Assembly: GCA_027924645.1 (NCBI GenBank)
Contig: BSBN01001017.1
Span: forward strand, 10,690,501 to 10,754,500
Direction of reading: 5' to 3'
DNA: 64,000 nucleotides
From: Cunninghamia lanceolata
Lineage: Eukaryota > Streptophyta > Pinopsida > Cupressales > Cupressaceae
The translations under genes and the position numbers were made by a program. The notes below the pieces were generated by a model. That model was given only the letters and a program-made list of their open reading frames with translations, was not told where the DNA came from and searched no databases. The stretch's first letter is position 1, and the number at the start of each line of letters is the position of its first letter. Below, piece after piece: positions 35,264 through 47,000 of the stretch.

Positions 35264-35302
35264 TGGCCACTTTTTGGCCCCCCATCTTTTTTGCACTTAC
35301 CC
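35264..35302 (-). repeat. Right terminal inverted repeat of giant transposon
   Basis: Reads TGGCCACTTTTTGGCCCCCC and ends GCACTTACCC; reverse complement of the left end with few mismatches. Followed directly by AAAAAGCC of the gypsy pol gene. Confidence 0.88.
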
Positions 35303-35553
35303 AAAAAGCCTGACATGACATGAATCTATGCCTAAAAACATTCTATGAAGGTGATTTAGTGTTACTATATGACATCAAATCGAAGAATCAAGGCAAGATT
35401 AAGGTAAGATTAAGGTAAGGTGGTTAGGATCTTATTACATAGATGAAATTATGGAATATGGAGTGGTAAGAAAGCGGAATCACATGGTCTGTCAATGGAG
35501 CAAGGCTGAAGCATTACCACAAATCTCTGGAGTGAAGAAAGACAATCGGTAGA
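35303..35553 (+). pseudogene. Ty3/gypsy integrase C-terminal tail (continuation)
   Basis: Directly after the transposon the gypsy frame resumes: KA*HDMNLCLKTF, YEGDLVLLYDIKSKNQGK, a short duplicated ATTAAGGTAAG segment, VRWLG, EIMEYGVVR and the final VKKDNR before TAG near 35551. These are the conserved C-terminal elements of gypsy integrases. Removing the inserted element with three A residues as the duplication restores the reading frame KKDKKA(W)HD. Confidence 0.88.
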
Positions 35554-35831
35554 TTCACAAAAAAGTATCATAACCAATGTATTATATTGTAACATAATGT
35601 ACATAAAGTAACCTTTAACTATTTACAAGCAGCTAACACTTAACAACTAGAAAATCCCACCAAAAGGAAATAGATAGATGTAATAAATACAAAAAGATAC
35701 TATTAGGGCTATAAAAACCCTAAACCTTTAGTCAACTCATCACATTTGCACTCAAGACTTAGTTAAAAATTGAGCTCTGACGAGAAAATTTTTTTTTAGC
35801 AAAACCTAATTACAGCTATAGAAAAGATAAA
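35554..35831. other. Spacer between gypsy pol and accessory ORF
   Basis: About 280 bases of AT-rich non-coding sequence containing CTATAAAAACCCTAAACC near 35710. No gene seen. Confidence 0.5.
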
Positions 35832-38800
35832 ATGTCCACTCTGATGTTAATTGGTGTTATAGAGAATATGAGGATAAAGTATAAGAAATTCCCTTACAAA
35901 GTGATGGAAGTGGACAAAGATGATGCATTCTCGGAAGTACTAGCGAATGTCATATAGATAGAAGATGTGAGAAAATATATCAATGTGTCGATATTGAAAA
36001 TTGATCATAAGAAATTTGGGGAGCTCTCAAATACACTCCTCTTACTAGAAAAAATAGGGTATTTTCCACAATACCAAAATATTGCAGTGAAGAGATTAGA
36101 TATATGGGAGGATTACCTTGATTTTTGCGGAGAGAATGATTGGGTGTGAATCATTCTAAGTTGGATACATGATGAATTCATGTATTTAGACACACTGCAT
36201 AGGATCACAAAAGCAACTATACAAGCAATTACGGGGTTATGTGTGGTAGGAGAGGTGCCAGCAAAGAAGGCAATTAAAATGAGAAGGTGATGGAACTGAC
36301 AAGGGCCACACCAGATGGACGAATATTGAATGTTAATGAAATTACAAACCCTATAGTTTGATATGCTACCATTGGAATCATGTATAAGATATATTATGCC
36401 AGCTACGAAGGGTTAGCCACTAGAATGATGATAGAAACGACCTACCAGATGGTTGTAGATGATAAATACTTTGATCTGCACAAAGTCCTAAGGGAGCAGC
36501 TGATGGAGAACCTACAAAAGGCAAAGATCTCCAATTATAATTTTAGGTATGGAACCCTAATTTTTTGTCTTGCATTTTATTGAACATGAATGCCCTATCA
36601 AATTATGGGGGTAAGATATGGCAATGAGACAGTACAGGAGCAACACAAATCAAATAGTATGGTACAATTTTCAAAGACAAACCCTCATACACTGTCACAT
36701 ACTAGGGGTTCTTTAAGGCCCTATAGGATAAAATGCAAGCTAGAGAGATAATTCCATATGAGTTGGTAAAACAATATGCATATCATATAACCTTTATGGT
36801 AGACAAGGATTATACCTACATGGAGGTGGTAGAACCTAGGACTTCCTGGATAATTAGGCTACCTTATGAGATAACTTCATAGGAAATTGACGCATATGCC
36901 AAAACCCTCCTCAACAAACCAAAAGACCCAAACATGGAAAGGTTTGGAACATATAGGGAATTTATGGATAAGTTGCATCGAAAGGAGGCAAAGGAACATA
37001 TGGAGAAAAATAAAGAAAAACTACACTCATAGTGGGGTATCCCACCACAGCCTAGTTCTTCTGCTCCACTAGTTGCCCCAACACTACTACAAGTCAGTAC
37101 CACAACTACACCACAAACAAGAAGGTCTAGGAGACTACATACTACAACACCTAGCACCCAATTTGCGGTTGAGCCTGCCACTTCATCACAAATAGTATCA
37201 ACACTGCTCCACACAAAGAAGGAGGTAGAAGATATGTCCAATGTCCTGGTACAATTGAGTGGTAAAAGAAAAAGATAGTGGCAAAGAAAAAGCAAGGAGT
37301 GAAAAGGAGTATAGTCTAGGCCTCTATGGAAGAAGAGATAGAAGAAGAAGTAGAAGGTAGTAAGCTGCAGAGGAAGAAGAAAACAAAAACAATACAAATA
37401 GAAGAACAAGAGCAAAAGGAGGACCTATTAGATTTAAATGTAGTGGCAAATGCCATTGAAAATTTTGGGCTGCTTAAAAATATAATAGACCTATATATTG
37501 AGGTCTCTTAGGAGAATAAGGAGATAATTTAGGAAGTAGTAATAAAGCATATGCAAACATATGAAAAAACATTAGAAGATTTGATGGAAGGATTTCCATA
37601 TGGGCTAGTAGATCCCTTGAGGAAGAAAAAGGAAAAATCAATGGAATTAGATGAATAAATAAGGCAAAAGGAAATAAATGAGGTGGACCCAGCTATCTCT
37701 ATGGAACACAAAGAAAGGAACTTAGCCCAATTCAAAGCTACAGAACTAAGAACAAAGCAGTGAGTAGACATATTAATGAGCATGACTTAGGAAGACAGGA
37801 TGAGGATATAATAACAAACAGAGGAGATAACCAAGAAAGTATACAGTTCATTGAGGGAGGAAGAGAAACAAGAACAAATAACTAATTCCCCTCATGATGT
37901 AAAAGAGGAAGATCAGGAGACACACTAGGAACAAACAAATTCTCCTCTACAGGATACACAAGACAATCAGCAGCAGACTGATAACACAGATGCTTCCACC
38001 TTTGCCACCCCATCCAGTCCATCAAGGACTTCCTGGAACAACAAACACAAATTCAATTAGTGGTCACATTGTAGCTACTGTAACTCCCTCTAATTGGGTC
38101 ACACGTTAACCTATCTAGAATATTATCCCTCCAAAAGCTACAGCTAGGGGATATCTTCCATGCTACCACAAGGGAGGAAATACTACAACAACATGTAGAA
38201 GGCACTGAGCATCTACAAGAGGTTGTGGATTCCATACAAAGCCAATTGCCTAATGTTCAAAGGTATACCACATTGCCATTAACACATCTACTTAAGCAAT
38301 TGGTCAGTGGCCTACAAACAAAAATGTGATATCATGAAGACAAGGTGAGGAAGTAGGTTACTAATGAAATAAAAAGAGAATGGTAGAAGCATCAAAGAAA
38401 TGTGTAGCTGCACATATATAGCTGGTAACAAATATTAAAACCATCCAACGGGCAATAGGAGAAGCCAATGTATTTTATCAATTTTGCTTACAATGTCCTA
38501 TCACTACAAAGGCTATAAAAGATCATAAGGATAGTGTGGAAGCTCAGATAGTACAAATGACTACAAAATATAATCCTCTTCTAGACAAGAGTAGAGCCAT
38601 AAGGACACTAATAGAAACAATGCATACCTAGCTACATCAATTACAGGATCAAAGAGAGAAGATCAAAAGCCAAACCAAACAACTGAGAGAGTTAGTTAGC
38701 CTCAGAACAACAAATATGATAGGGGTATTAGTTGAAGCAAATCAAAAGGCTCAAAAGATATATATCCTAACTACCTTAGGAGATGCAAAGAACACCCATA

Positions 38801-38900
38801 TTGAGATAGAAGGGTAAATACAGGTGCTACAACTGGCAAAGAAACAATCAGATACAAATCTAGCACAACTCAAATTCATCTACAAGAACATCCTACCCTC
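35832..38900 (+). pseudogene. Accessory ORF of gypsy element, homologous to ORF at 44043
   Basis: Located between pol and the 3' LTR, where plant gypsy elements can carry env-like or other extra ORFs. ATG at 35832. The N-terminal domain shows FPYKVMEVDKDDAFSE, IEDVRKYI, ITKATIQAITGL, KVMELTRATPDGR, EITNPIV, MYKIYYAS, LREQLMENLQKAK, NFRYGTLIFCLAFY, VVEPRTSWI and PKDPNMERFGTYREF. Counterparts in the same order occur in the 44043-47192 ORF. A Pro/Thr/Ser-rich linker and a long Glu/Lys/Gln-rich coiled-coil-like tail follow. Frame shifts (for example near 36285 and 37270) and many stops break it. Function unknown; a gag-like, env-position or silencing-related role would be guesses. Confidence 0.7.
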
Positions 38901-38938
38901 AAACTAGTGCCACATGTCTTGAGGACAAGGCATACTTC

Positions 38939-38950
38939 AAAAAGGGGGGA
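38939..38950 (+). promoter_or_regulatory. Polypurine tract of gypsy element
   Basis: AAAAAGGGGGGA just before the LTR start; serves as the plus-strand DNA primer in LTR elements. Confidence 0.85.
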
Positions 38951-38953
38951 TGA

Positions 38954-39129
38954 TGTTAGCAGGGTATGCACAGTAGCAAGGGTCACAACATATCTTACCA
39001 CAACTCACTGCAAAGGGAATGTGAACGATCAAGCCAACATAGATAGTGACATTTTGTGAGGGACACATCCCTAATGTAACATGTAGATAGATAATAGATA
39101 ATATATAAGATGTAAGAGAGATTTAAGAG

Positions 39130-39213
<84 letters not shown>

Positions 39214-39484
39214 TATATATATATAGATATAGCAGAGACTTAGGTTTGCCTATGTATACGTAAGATTTTAATGAATATATAATGGAGATATAAGGATTGG
39301 ATATAATTTCTAAGTGTGTATGACTGTGTATGATATCTATGAATGATGCATTCTTCCCATATTCTATAATTCCTAGTTGTTCTTTATGATTCTCTTACTA
39401 TATCATCTAGGGTATAAATTGACTACAAAGATTTGACTGAGGCTCAGATTTCTAGATTGAGTCCTCTCCATTTTCTTGCCAACA
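38954..39484 (+). repeat. 3' LTR of Ty3/gypsy element
   Basis: About 531 bases. Begins TGTTAGCAGGG four bases after the polypurine tract and ends TTGCCAACA, so the ends are imperfectly inverted (TGTTAGC/GCCAACA). Starting at 38951 (TGATG) is an alternative. Contains a long AT dinucleotide run. To its right the sequence changes to a minus-strand ORF fragment. Confidence 0.75.
39133..39230. repeat. (AT)n microsatellite in the gypsy LTR
   Basis: Uninterrupted AT repeats to about 39210, then AGATAT-containing variants to 39230. Confidence 0.95.
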
Positions 39485-40000
39485 ATGGTCCAACAAAGGA
39501 AAATGATAAGCATGCACATAGGAGAATCTACCTTCAAGCATAAAATAATTATTCAGGTACCAACTTACTTCATTCCAAGGATGGGGAAGGTCGTCCTATT
39601 TGAAGTTGTTCTAGAATTTAGTTATTGATTCACCCTCTTCAATAAAAGGTTCAATGAATTTTTGTCTTTACTACAACATTTATTTTTCACCTTTTTTCCT
39701 AGACATCTCTTTCAAGTCACTTGACTAATCATTTTTTTCCATGACAGTGAACCTGATACCACCTATAACCACTTTTTTTTAATTCCAAGACTTCACAAAC
39801 TAGTAAGACAACACCTCATCATGACCATTCATAGCTTGAAAGTAAGGAGTAATACCAACCTTAAGGAAAATTTCCCATAGATTATTGTTATACTACAACT
39901 TTCTACAAGAAGAAGGCTCAACTCGAACCCTTTAACCTCCCATGGTGGTCACACCCAAAAAATCTTTGAATAATCTTAGCTTCAAACTTGCATTAGAAAC
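39485..40000 (-). pseudogene. Fragment of a retroelement-associated ORF, function unknown
   Basis: On the minus strand one frame reads WEIFLKVGITPYFQAMNGH, DEVLSY, FVKSWN, KKVVIGGIRFTV; a further frame nearer the left edge gives DDLPHPWNEVSW, YFMLEGRFSYVHAYHFPLLD. Stops and a shift interrupt it. It is cut at 39484 by the gypsy LTR, so the rest should lie left of the gypsy element outside the window. The phrase order resembles a recurrent ORF of conifer repeats in my memory, but I cannot name a family. The boundary with the LINE to its right is not resolved. Confidence 0.5.
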
Positions 40001-40190
40001 AATAAATGAAGGAAGGATGCAAAGTAATATGTAAGTATCATTCCAAATGTGGGAAGGCATCATATTTGGACACTTAACCCCAACTTTTAATTACTGATCA
40101 TAAGAGGTAATCATTTGACAGATTACTTCATACAAACTCAAGGAGATGTAAGTACAATTAACCATCATATTGAAGTGATTAAAGGATCAT
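40001..40190. other. Unassigned spacer
   Basis: Between the minus-strand ORF fragment and recognisable LINE sequence. No feature seen; a LINE poly(A) (poly-T on this strand) was not found. Confidence 0.3.
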
Positions 40191-40695
40191 TCATAGATGT
40201 GATTAAAGATATACCCCATGTGACTATAAAACACATTATAATATCTATCCTTGATGTTCAAACTAACCCTTAATATCATCATTAAACCTAGTTTATTATC
40301 AACCTTATGATGAATCATATTACTCAAACCACTCATTCCAATAATGCTAACCATAAACCTTACCTAGCAAAGGGAAAGACTATCCATCATGACATGACAA
40401 ATAATTCTTTATAAAGGGAGGAATTGAGTCAAGTAATTCAGGAACAATAGTCCAATAGCTCCAATCCATGATATTAAGACCAACATTAGTCAAACCATCT
40501 ACAACTTTATTTCCTTCATGATAGATATGATTAACACTATAATGCATAGACTACTTTAAAAGAGCTTGAATCTCTAATATGTGATCACTTAAATTCCAAG
40601 CCAAAGTCACACCACCCTTAATTAAATCTATAACAATTTTAGAGTCCCCTTCAATTTGTAAGTTAAGGATACCTCTAGAGATTTCTCTTTTCACT
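40191..40695 (-). pseudogene. LINE ORF2 C-terminus: RNase H domain, distal part
   Basis: The minus strand reads VGVKREISRGILNLQIEGDS, KIVIDLIKGG, HIYHEGNKVVDGLTNVGL, typical of the second half of a plant LINE RNase H domain (EGDS with catalytic Asp; NKVAD-like motif). It continues directly from the sequence at 57651 once the inserted LTR element (40701-57645) is removed: NNEAEVIAAWW then VGVKREIS. The 3' end of the LINE lies somewhere to the left. Confidence 0.8.
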
Positions 40696-41221
40696 CCCAC
40701 TGTCACGTCTCATTTTTTATGGACTATATTATTATTCTAGATTAGTGAACAATTTACCATGATTGTTTTACTTCAAGTAAGTTCCACATGTGTGAATGTA
40801 TTTATCATGATGTTATATGACATAAATTAGAAAGTTGATTTAAATATTAAATATTATTGATATGATTATGATGTTTTTCTTTGGCTATGTTTTTGGGGAA
40901 CTAACCTATTGACGTTGAGTTAAGTGTGAATGAATGTAGGTACTCATCGAAGATGAGAACATGGTTGAGGTAGAGGTGTTCTAGCCACTTGGCAAGAACT
41001 GTTTGGGATGGTTAACACTGATGCAATCACACACTCACGTAGTCTCATATTGCATTTTGAATGATTTATTATGCATTAATTGTGTGGATAATAAATGTGA
41101 TTGATAATCAGATTCCTAGAAAATATGGTGTTTTTAATTGTTAGGAAAATCCTTTTTGAATGCATAATTTAATTATAGATACTAAAAGTTCTTTTGATTA
41201 TATTAAATAGTGAATATATAT

Positions 41222-42322
41222 TGTTGGCAAGAGACACTATGTGGGTTCATTGGTGTTGTCATTGATGGCAACAAAGTTCATCCCACACATCCGTAGGACA
41301 TGGTGTGCCTATACCGGAAGTCAGATTGAAGAATGTTGTGGTCTGGCAAGCAAGAACAGAGCATGTGGCAAGGTCTGACAGTCAGGTCCGGATCTCTTAG
41401 AGGAAGCATCTTTGTAAAGTACAGACTTGGGGAAGTCAAGAGGAATACCTTGACTAATAGATTCTAGGGATTGAGCCTCCGGTGATAAGAGAGTGAAGAG
41501 ATATGAGTATCTAAGTTTTGGGGTCCGGTTTGGCAGAGCAGACAGAGGAAGAATTGACAGACAGAGCATCAGAATTATTTCGGATGAGATATTGATGGTG
41601 ATCAAGGTTCTTAAGGTATCATCCATGATTGGCTGACATGTTAGATGACTTCTATAAGTATCTCCTTGATCCACATCACTTGGTGAGCAAGGACTCAGCC
41701 GATAGACTAAAGTTTGGGAAAATATTGACTATTCTGGATGCCGACTAGAAAGAGGATGAAATCCGTTGTGTAGATATATATACCATATGGATTTGGATAT
41801 AAAGGTGCATTGTGTGTGTGGTGGAGTGCAAAGAAAAGCAGAAGAGTAGTGTAAAACAGTAAGATAGGTCTGGAATGTGAAAGGACAGCAACAACAAAGA
41901 AGAGATAGAATGAAGTGCAGTAGATCAGTGTATTGAGCCTAACCAGAACTGAACTTCAGCATGTGTGGATGCTTCTCATCAGTTCAAGTTTATTATAACC
42001 TTCTTTTCTTGTAGACAGTGAGTCTCTTGTAGGCAGTGAGCCTCTTATGAGCAGTGAGCTCGGGTAGTGAGCCCTAATTGGCAAGTGCCACTTTTGTATT
42101 TCTATTCTTCTAATAAAGAATACATTCTTGGGTTAATCAGCCCATGGTTTTCTCCCCTAATAGGGTGTCCACGTCAAAAACATTGTGTCATGTGTACTGA
42201 GTTTCTTTTGCTTTCATGTTCATTTAAAGCTTATGTGTTTTGATACTGCACTAGTTGATTAAGAAGAATAGAAAGTTAAAATAATTAAGATAACTGATTC
42301 ACCCCCCTCTTAGTTATCAACA
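41222..42322 (+). repeat. 5' LTR of nested element
   Basis: 1101 bases; TGTTGGCAAGAGACAC...TTATCAACA. Contains a TATA box at 41798 and a GCAGTGAG-rich stretch near 42015-42070 (GGCAGTGAGYCTCTT units). Confidence 0.92.
41798..41805 (+). promoter_or_regulatory. TATA box in nested-element LTR
   Basis: TATAAAGG, with the equivalent TATAAAAA at 48021 in the other LTR. Candidate core promoter by motif and position. Confidence 0.5.
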
Positions 42323-42324
42323 AT

Positions 42325-42336
42325 TGGTATCAGAGC
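42325..42336 (+). promoter_or_regulatory. Primer binding site of nested element
   Basis: TGGTATCAGAGC, two bases after the 5' LTR; initiator tRNA-Met type. Confidence 0.92.
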
Positions 42337-42387
42337 CAAGTTCCTCCTAACAAAGCCTAACAACTTGAGGAAGATCTAGGAATTCAA

Positions 42388-43425
42388 ATGGATGTGTATG
42401 GTATGAGGGAACAACTTCAGACTGCCCTAGATGATTTTGAGCAATCTAACTCTGAAGTCAATGAATTAAAGGAAAGACTCAAATAGACTGATGACTTCAT
42501 AAATGAACTAAAATGGAAACTGAGTATATCCATGAAAAAGAGAAAGGAACTACTTCAACAATTGGCAAGTCAAGGAGAAGCAAATGATACAAATGAAGAT
42601 CTGAAGGAGAAAACCAAGTTATGTGAAAATTTATCAAAAGAGGTCATTATGGTAAGACATGAAATGGAATCAGGAGTTATGAAATTCACCCAAGAAATTG
42701 AAGAGAAAAGAAAAACTGAAGATGATCTAAGACTATCTCTCAAAGAGAAAATAGAAGACTGCCACAAGATGGATAGAATAATCAGACATCTTGAATCTGA
42801 TCTTGAAGATGCTAAAGATAATGAAGAAAAACTTGAGGATCAAATTGTCTCTCTTAAAAGGGATCTTCAAACATCAAATGAATACAAAGAGAAATTCAAG
42901 ATAAGTTCTACTCAACTTGAAGTTCTTGAAAGCCAAAAGAGGGTAGATGACAAGTGTGGCTTCGGATATGAGAAAGGTGAAAGCTCTGAATCTGGTCAGA
43001 AGAAGTTTGGATCAGAAAATCTAAGGAATAGGCCTAGAAGACCTCCGGTAAGGCAACCTAATGCTCAAAGATATCCATCCTTCAATGGATACTGCCACAA
43101 CTGCAATAACTTTGGTCACAAAGCTAATCAATGCAGAAAGAGAGTGAATCAGACTAATACATCCTTCTCTAGACAATGTTTTAACTGCAAGAGGTATGGT
43201 CACAAATCTCATGAGTGCAAAAATATGCAAATGAACAATTCATTCAATGGTAGATACTTTGCATGCAATAGAATGGGTCATATGGCTAATCAATGTAGAT
43301 CAAGAGGACATCAATCAAATATGCAAAGAAATGTTGTTTGCCACAATTGCAATAGATCCGGTCATATTGCCAAATTCTGTAGAAGCAAGAATCAGGACAA
43401 AAGAGGTCCGGTACATCATAATTAG
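42388..43425 (+). pseudogene. Gag-like coiled-coil protein with four CCHC zinc knuckles
   Basis: ATG at 42388 (MDVYGMREQLQTALDDF). One TAG at 42484 breaks the frame, which is then open to 43425 (345 codons in all). Residues ~1-190 are Glu/Lys/Leu-rich and predicted to be coiled coil. The C-terminal part has four knuckles: CHNCNNFGHKANQC, CFNCKRYGHKSHEC, a degenerate one with FACNRMGHMANQC (first Cys missing) and CHNCNRSGHIAKFC. Such knuckles bind genomic RNA in copia gag proteins. The usual copia capsid domain is not visible upstream, so the gag seems N-terminally reduced. Downstream, in another frame, MNKIWVKRS (about 43478) matches the usual copia linker after the last knuckle, so the gene once continued there. 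Confidence 0.82.
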
Positions 43426-44042
43426 AATCAAGACAAGGGAAAATGAAAAGTGAATGTGGATGAAGTTCAAAGTGAGATGAACAAGATTTGGGTGAAGAGA
43501 AGTACAAAGAATGTAGGGGATGGATCTGCACCAGAATCTAGTGCTGATATTCCTTCCAAAAATTAAAAAGTGAGCTATGGCTCAGGGGGAGACACAAGGA
43601 AAAACACTTTTCCCCCAGCCAGTTAATTGGTACCGGGATTGGCACAAGGAGAGTTGCGGATTGAAGGGTTCTTAGAGAAACATCTAAATAAGCTGTGGTT
43701 AAGATATGGAAGATCCGCAAGATGTTTAGAACAAGACTATTTCGGTTCTTCAAGTCATCCGGATAAGGAAAACAAGGCAAACCAGAATGACTTAAGTTGA
43801 GCATTTATTGCAACTTAGTATTAGGGTTTGCGGAGTAATATAAGGGTTTTTCTTATTAAACATTTGTTCATTCTACATTCAAGAAGAAGTGAAAAGGAGG
43901 TCTACAACAAATTTCCTCAAGCCCATCAAAAAACATCTACAAAAGTTGATTCATCCAGCAATTGATCCGGCTCACTCCGTGAAACCTAGAAGCGTAAAAG
44001 GTATTTTCTGTTCTTGAATATCTCTCTGCAAATCTTTGAAAG
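43426..44042 (+). other. Region between gag and the large ORF
   Basis: Contains remnants of the gag tail and about 500 bases of non-coding sequence, including a GGCTCAGGGGGAGACA purine stretch at about 43580. No protease or integrase coding found where a copia element would have them. Confidence 0.6.
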
Positions 44043-47000
44043 ATGACTACTCTGAATGTAGTGAAGATTTCTAATAGGCCTTGACCCAAATTTAAGAAAC
44101 ATCCCTACAAATCTCTAGAAGCGGATCCTTTAGGTGCATTTTCCAGCATTCCGCATGGGGTTTTGCATGTAGAAGATGTTAGGGTTTACATTCATGAAAA
44201 CATTGAAGACTTTGGTGAATCCAAGCTGATGGACATCTACCACAAGGAACTGATAGATGATTCATTTGAACTAAAACCTTAGTATAAGACCATCTGGGAT
44301 AAACATTTCGGTCAGTACATCCATTTCCCCTATTTTGAAGAAGATGAGTGGGTCCGGTATGTGTTGAGCAGAGTGCATGATAACTTCTTATGGTTGAATA
44401 GACCATTCAAGATTACCAAGGATGCAATTAGGGTAGTGACCAGTTTTCACTCTTCCAGAGGGTTACCTGTTCTCAAATCTGTCAAAAACCAAACTGTGAC
44501 TAAGGCCACCAGATCAAAATTTGATAAGAGAGCAATGACCATTAAAGATATCACTGATCCAGATATCAAGTTTGCATCTATGATAATTGGCTATAAGATA
44601 TATCACTCCAGCAGGGAGAATTTAGTATTCGGAACTGCTATGTATACTACTTATGAGATGCTGAGAAAGAATGCAGATTATGATCTCTGTGAACTCCTTC
44701 TAAGCCAGCTAATGGAAAACTTACAGAATATAAAGAAAGACAAAAAGAACTCTTTTAAATATGGTGGACTGATATTGTGTTTATTTTTCTACTTTATGAA
44801 TGAGCTACCCAGATCCAGTGATTGGCTATGGCAGAATGACAGACCTGTTGCAATTCAAATCAGAGATTACTTGCATGGGCTTGGAGATGCTAAGGCAAGA
44901 AATATAGCTCTGTGGGGTTACTTCAAGAATTTTCAAAATATGATGCAAACCAGAGAAAGAATTCCCAAATCATTGGTTGAGAAGTATAAATATACAGTGT
45001 GTTTCATGGTAGACATTGATCAATGCCTAATAGAGGTAGTGGAGCCAAGGACAGTCTGGATCATGCCAATGGGATATGAAGTAGATGAAAAAATTGTAGA
45101 GCTGCATATCCAACATCTGCTGAGCCAGCCCAAAGACCCTAAGGCAGAAAGGTTTGGAACCTTCCAAGAGCTGAGTCTAAAAGTTCATGTGGAACTTAGA
45201 CAGCCTGAAATCAAGAGGAAAGTGAGAAGGGAAGTTGAAGAAGTTGCCAAGAGGCATGGAATCTCAAAAGAGGCACTTGATGCCCACAGAGAAAAGATGA
45301 GAAAAGCAGAAAAAGAAAGTGATCTGGTAAAAGCCCCTTCCTGGACCAGATCCTCTAAGAGCTCTGCACCTGCAACTACTAAAAGCTCAAAAGCACCTAA
45401 ACCAGAAGCAAAATCATCTGGTAAAGCAGAGAAGAGAACTAAGACAAAGGCAACAAGATCCTATGCAAGCCATAAGGAGGATGAAGAGACTGAATCTGAT
45501 GAAGAGATCAAGAAGATGAAGAAAAAGAAGAAAGTATCCAGTGAAACCAAGGAGGCAGAGACAAAAGAGTTTGTTGAAAAGCCCACTCTGTCATTAGATG
45601 ATGTGGTTAAAGTAGTTACTATGGATGGGAACCTGCAACCAATAACAGAATTCTATGATGCATATAATGATGCAGATAAAAAGATCTTGGAGGAAGCCAC
45701 AGTCAAATACTTGAACATATACAATAAATCATTTATTGAAATAATTTCTCTAATTCCTAAAAGTTTAGAGAAGGAACTTGATATGAGAAAAGAAAATGCC
45801 AAGGCTAAGGACTTAGAAATTAGAGATTAGATAGCTATCCAACTCTATCCCTCAATTACTCCAAAACAAATGGATATGATCTTCGAAGATTGCAAGGATG
45901 AGTTCCGAAGTAAGGCTAGAATGAATCAGCTCATGCTTGGAGAAACTGATAAGGTGCCAAAAGAAACAAAGGAAATCCTCTAGAATGCCTTTAAAAGATT
46001 TAATATTCCTATTGTAGAGGATTTAGGTGATGATCCCTCGGGGATAGATAACAAAGAAGAATTCACTGAGAAAATGTCAGAAGAGGCAAAGGAGACAGGT
46101 GAAGAAAAAGAAGCAAATATCTCTCATCCGGTTTCCCCTGTATATTTTGGACCTAAGGGAGAAGGAAGAGTAGAAGAGAAAATCAGTCAAGGAGTAGAGG
46201 AGAAGCAAAAGGAAGATGTCAGTAGTAAAGCTGCAGAAGAAGAGAAAACTCCAATAGAAAAGGCCATAGATGATAGTGGTAAGGTTGCAGAAGGGGACAA
46301 GACCCTGTCACCGGTAAGAGACACAGCAGAAGTAGTAGAAGAATTCTTAACCAAGGAGTTGATGGAATTTGATGAACTGAAACTTCTTCAAGGACCGTTC
46401 AATTTTGACTCCCTCTCCCCGGTTCAAACCATGAAGCTAGCATCCTTTACTTTGGCAAAAGCAAAAGAAAAACTCCTAAAGTCTCACATGGAGGACTGCA
46501 AGCTCATAGACATTGCATCTGGTGTACTAGAAAAGATCATGCCATCTTTTCAGAAGGATCCCTTAGCCTCCTCATCTAGTAATCTCAAATCTCTAGTAAA
46601 TAGTGTTAGCACACATTTTGATTCATTAGAGAAGTCAGCAGAAGATAAGGTTCGGAAGGAGTTTTTGGTAAAAAGATTATCAAAAGTACAAGGGTTTATA
46701 ACCAATGATAGGAGAAATATGGATATTGGGTTAAAGAGCTTAGAAAATGCTCTTAAGGATGGAGGAGAAGTATATAAATTTTGTATTTCCTAGACTAAAG
46801 TAACAAAGGATATAGAGAAGAAAGTGAAAGAACAAGAGGATAAACTGTCAAGCCTCTCTCAGAATTTTGATCCTCTCACTATATCCATAATAAACTAGGA
46901 ATGTCAAACTATTGCAGTCATGAATGAGATTAAGAAGCTTGAGAAGGAGAGGAAGAACATATTAAGCAGGATGGGTGAACTTAGAGGGATGATTATCCCT

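Larger units (their letters stand above)
3740..35302. mobile_element. Giant (31.6 kb) TIR DNA transposon, unclassified superfamily
   Basis: The left end reads GGGTAAGTGTAAGAAGATGG and continues GGGGCCAAAAAG. The right end is its inverted copy, finishing TTGCACTTACCC at 35302. The inverted repeats match over about 32-39 bases with a few mismatches. The gypsy pol frame is interrupted exactly at these ends and resumes after them; flanking A runs (AAAA before, AAAAA after) make the target duplication 3 or 4 A residues. Two further left ends of the same family occur at 61485 and 61889, which supports it as a repeated mobile family. It carries a DDE-type transposase gene on the plus strand, a seven-exon gene on the minus strand near the right end, a telomere-like array and large tandem arrays. 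The superfamily is not resolved. Confidence 0.85.
2436..39484 (+). mobile_element. Ty3/gypsy LTR retrotransposon, split by a giant DNA transposon
   Basis: RNase H and integrase coding sequence (2440-3739) stops at the left end of the giant transposon at 3740 and resumes at 35303 with the integrase C-terminal tail (YEGDLVLLYD motif). It is followed by a long extra ORF, a polypurine tract and a 3' LTR ending at 39484. The 5' half lies left of the window beyond the inserted copia element. The element itself sits in a minus-strand retroelement ORF that continues right of 39485. Order of events read from nesting: gypsy first, then copia and the giant element inserted into it. Confidence 0.88.

Noticed and set aside
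41321..41674. 117-codon minus-strand frame and its copy at 47544-47849
   Set aside because: Antisense to LTR sequence and shared only because both are LTRs.
42325..42336. tRNA gene fragments at TGGTATCAGAGC sites
   Set aside because: They are retrotransposon primer binding sites next to LTR ends, without any cloverleaf around them.
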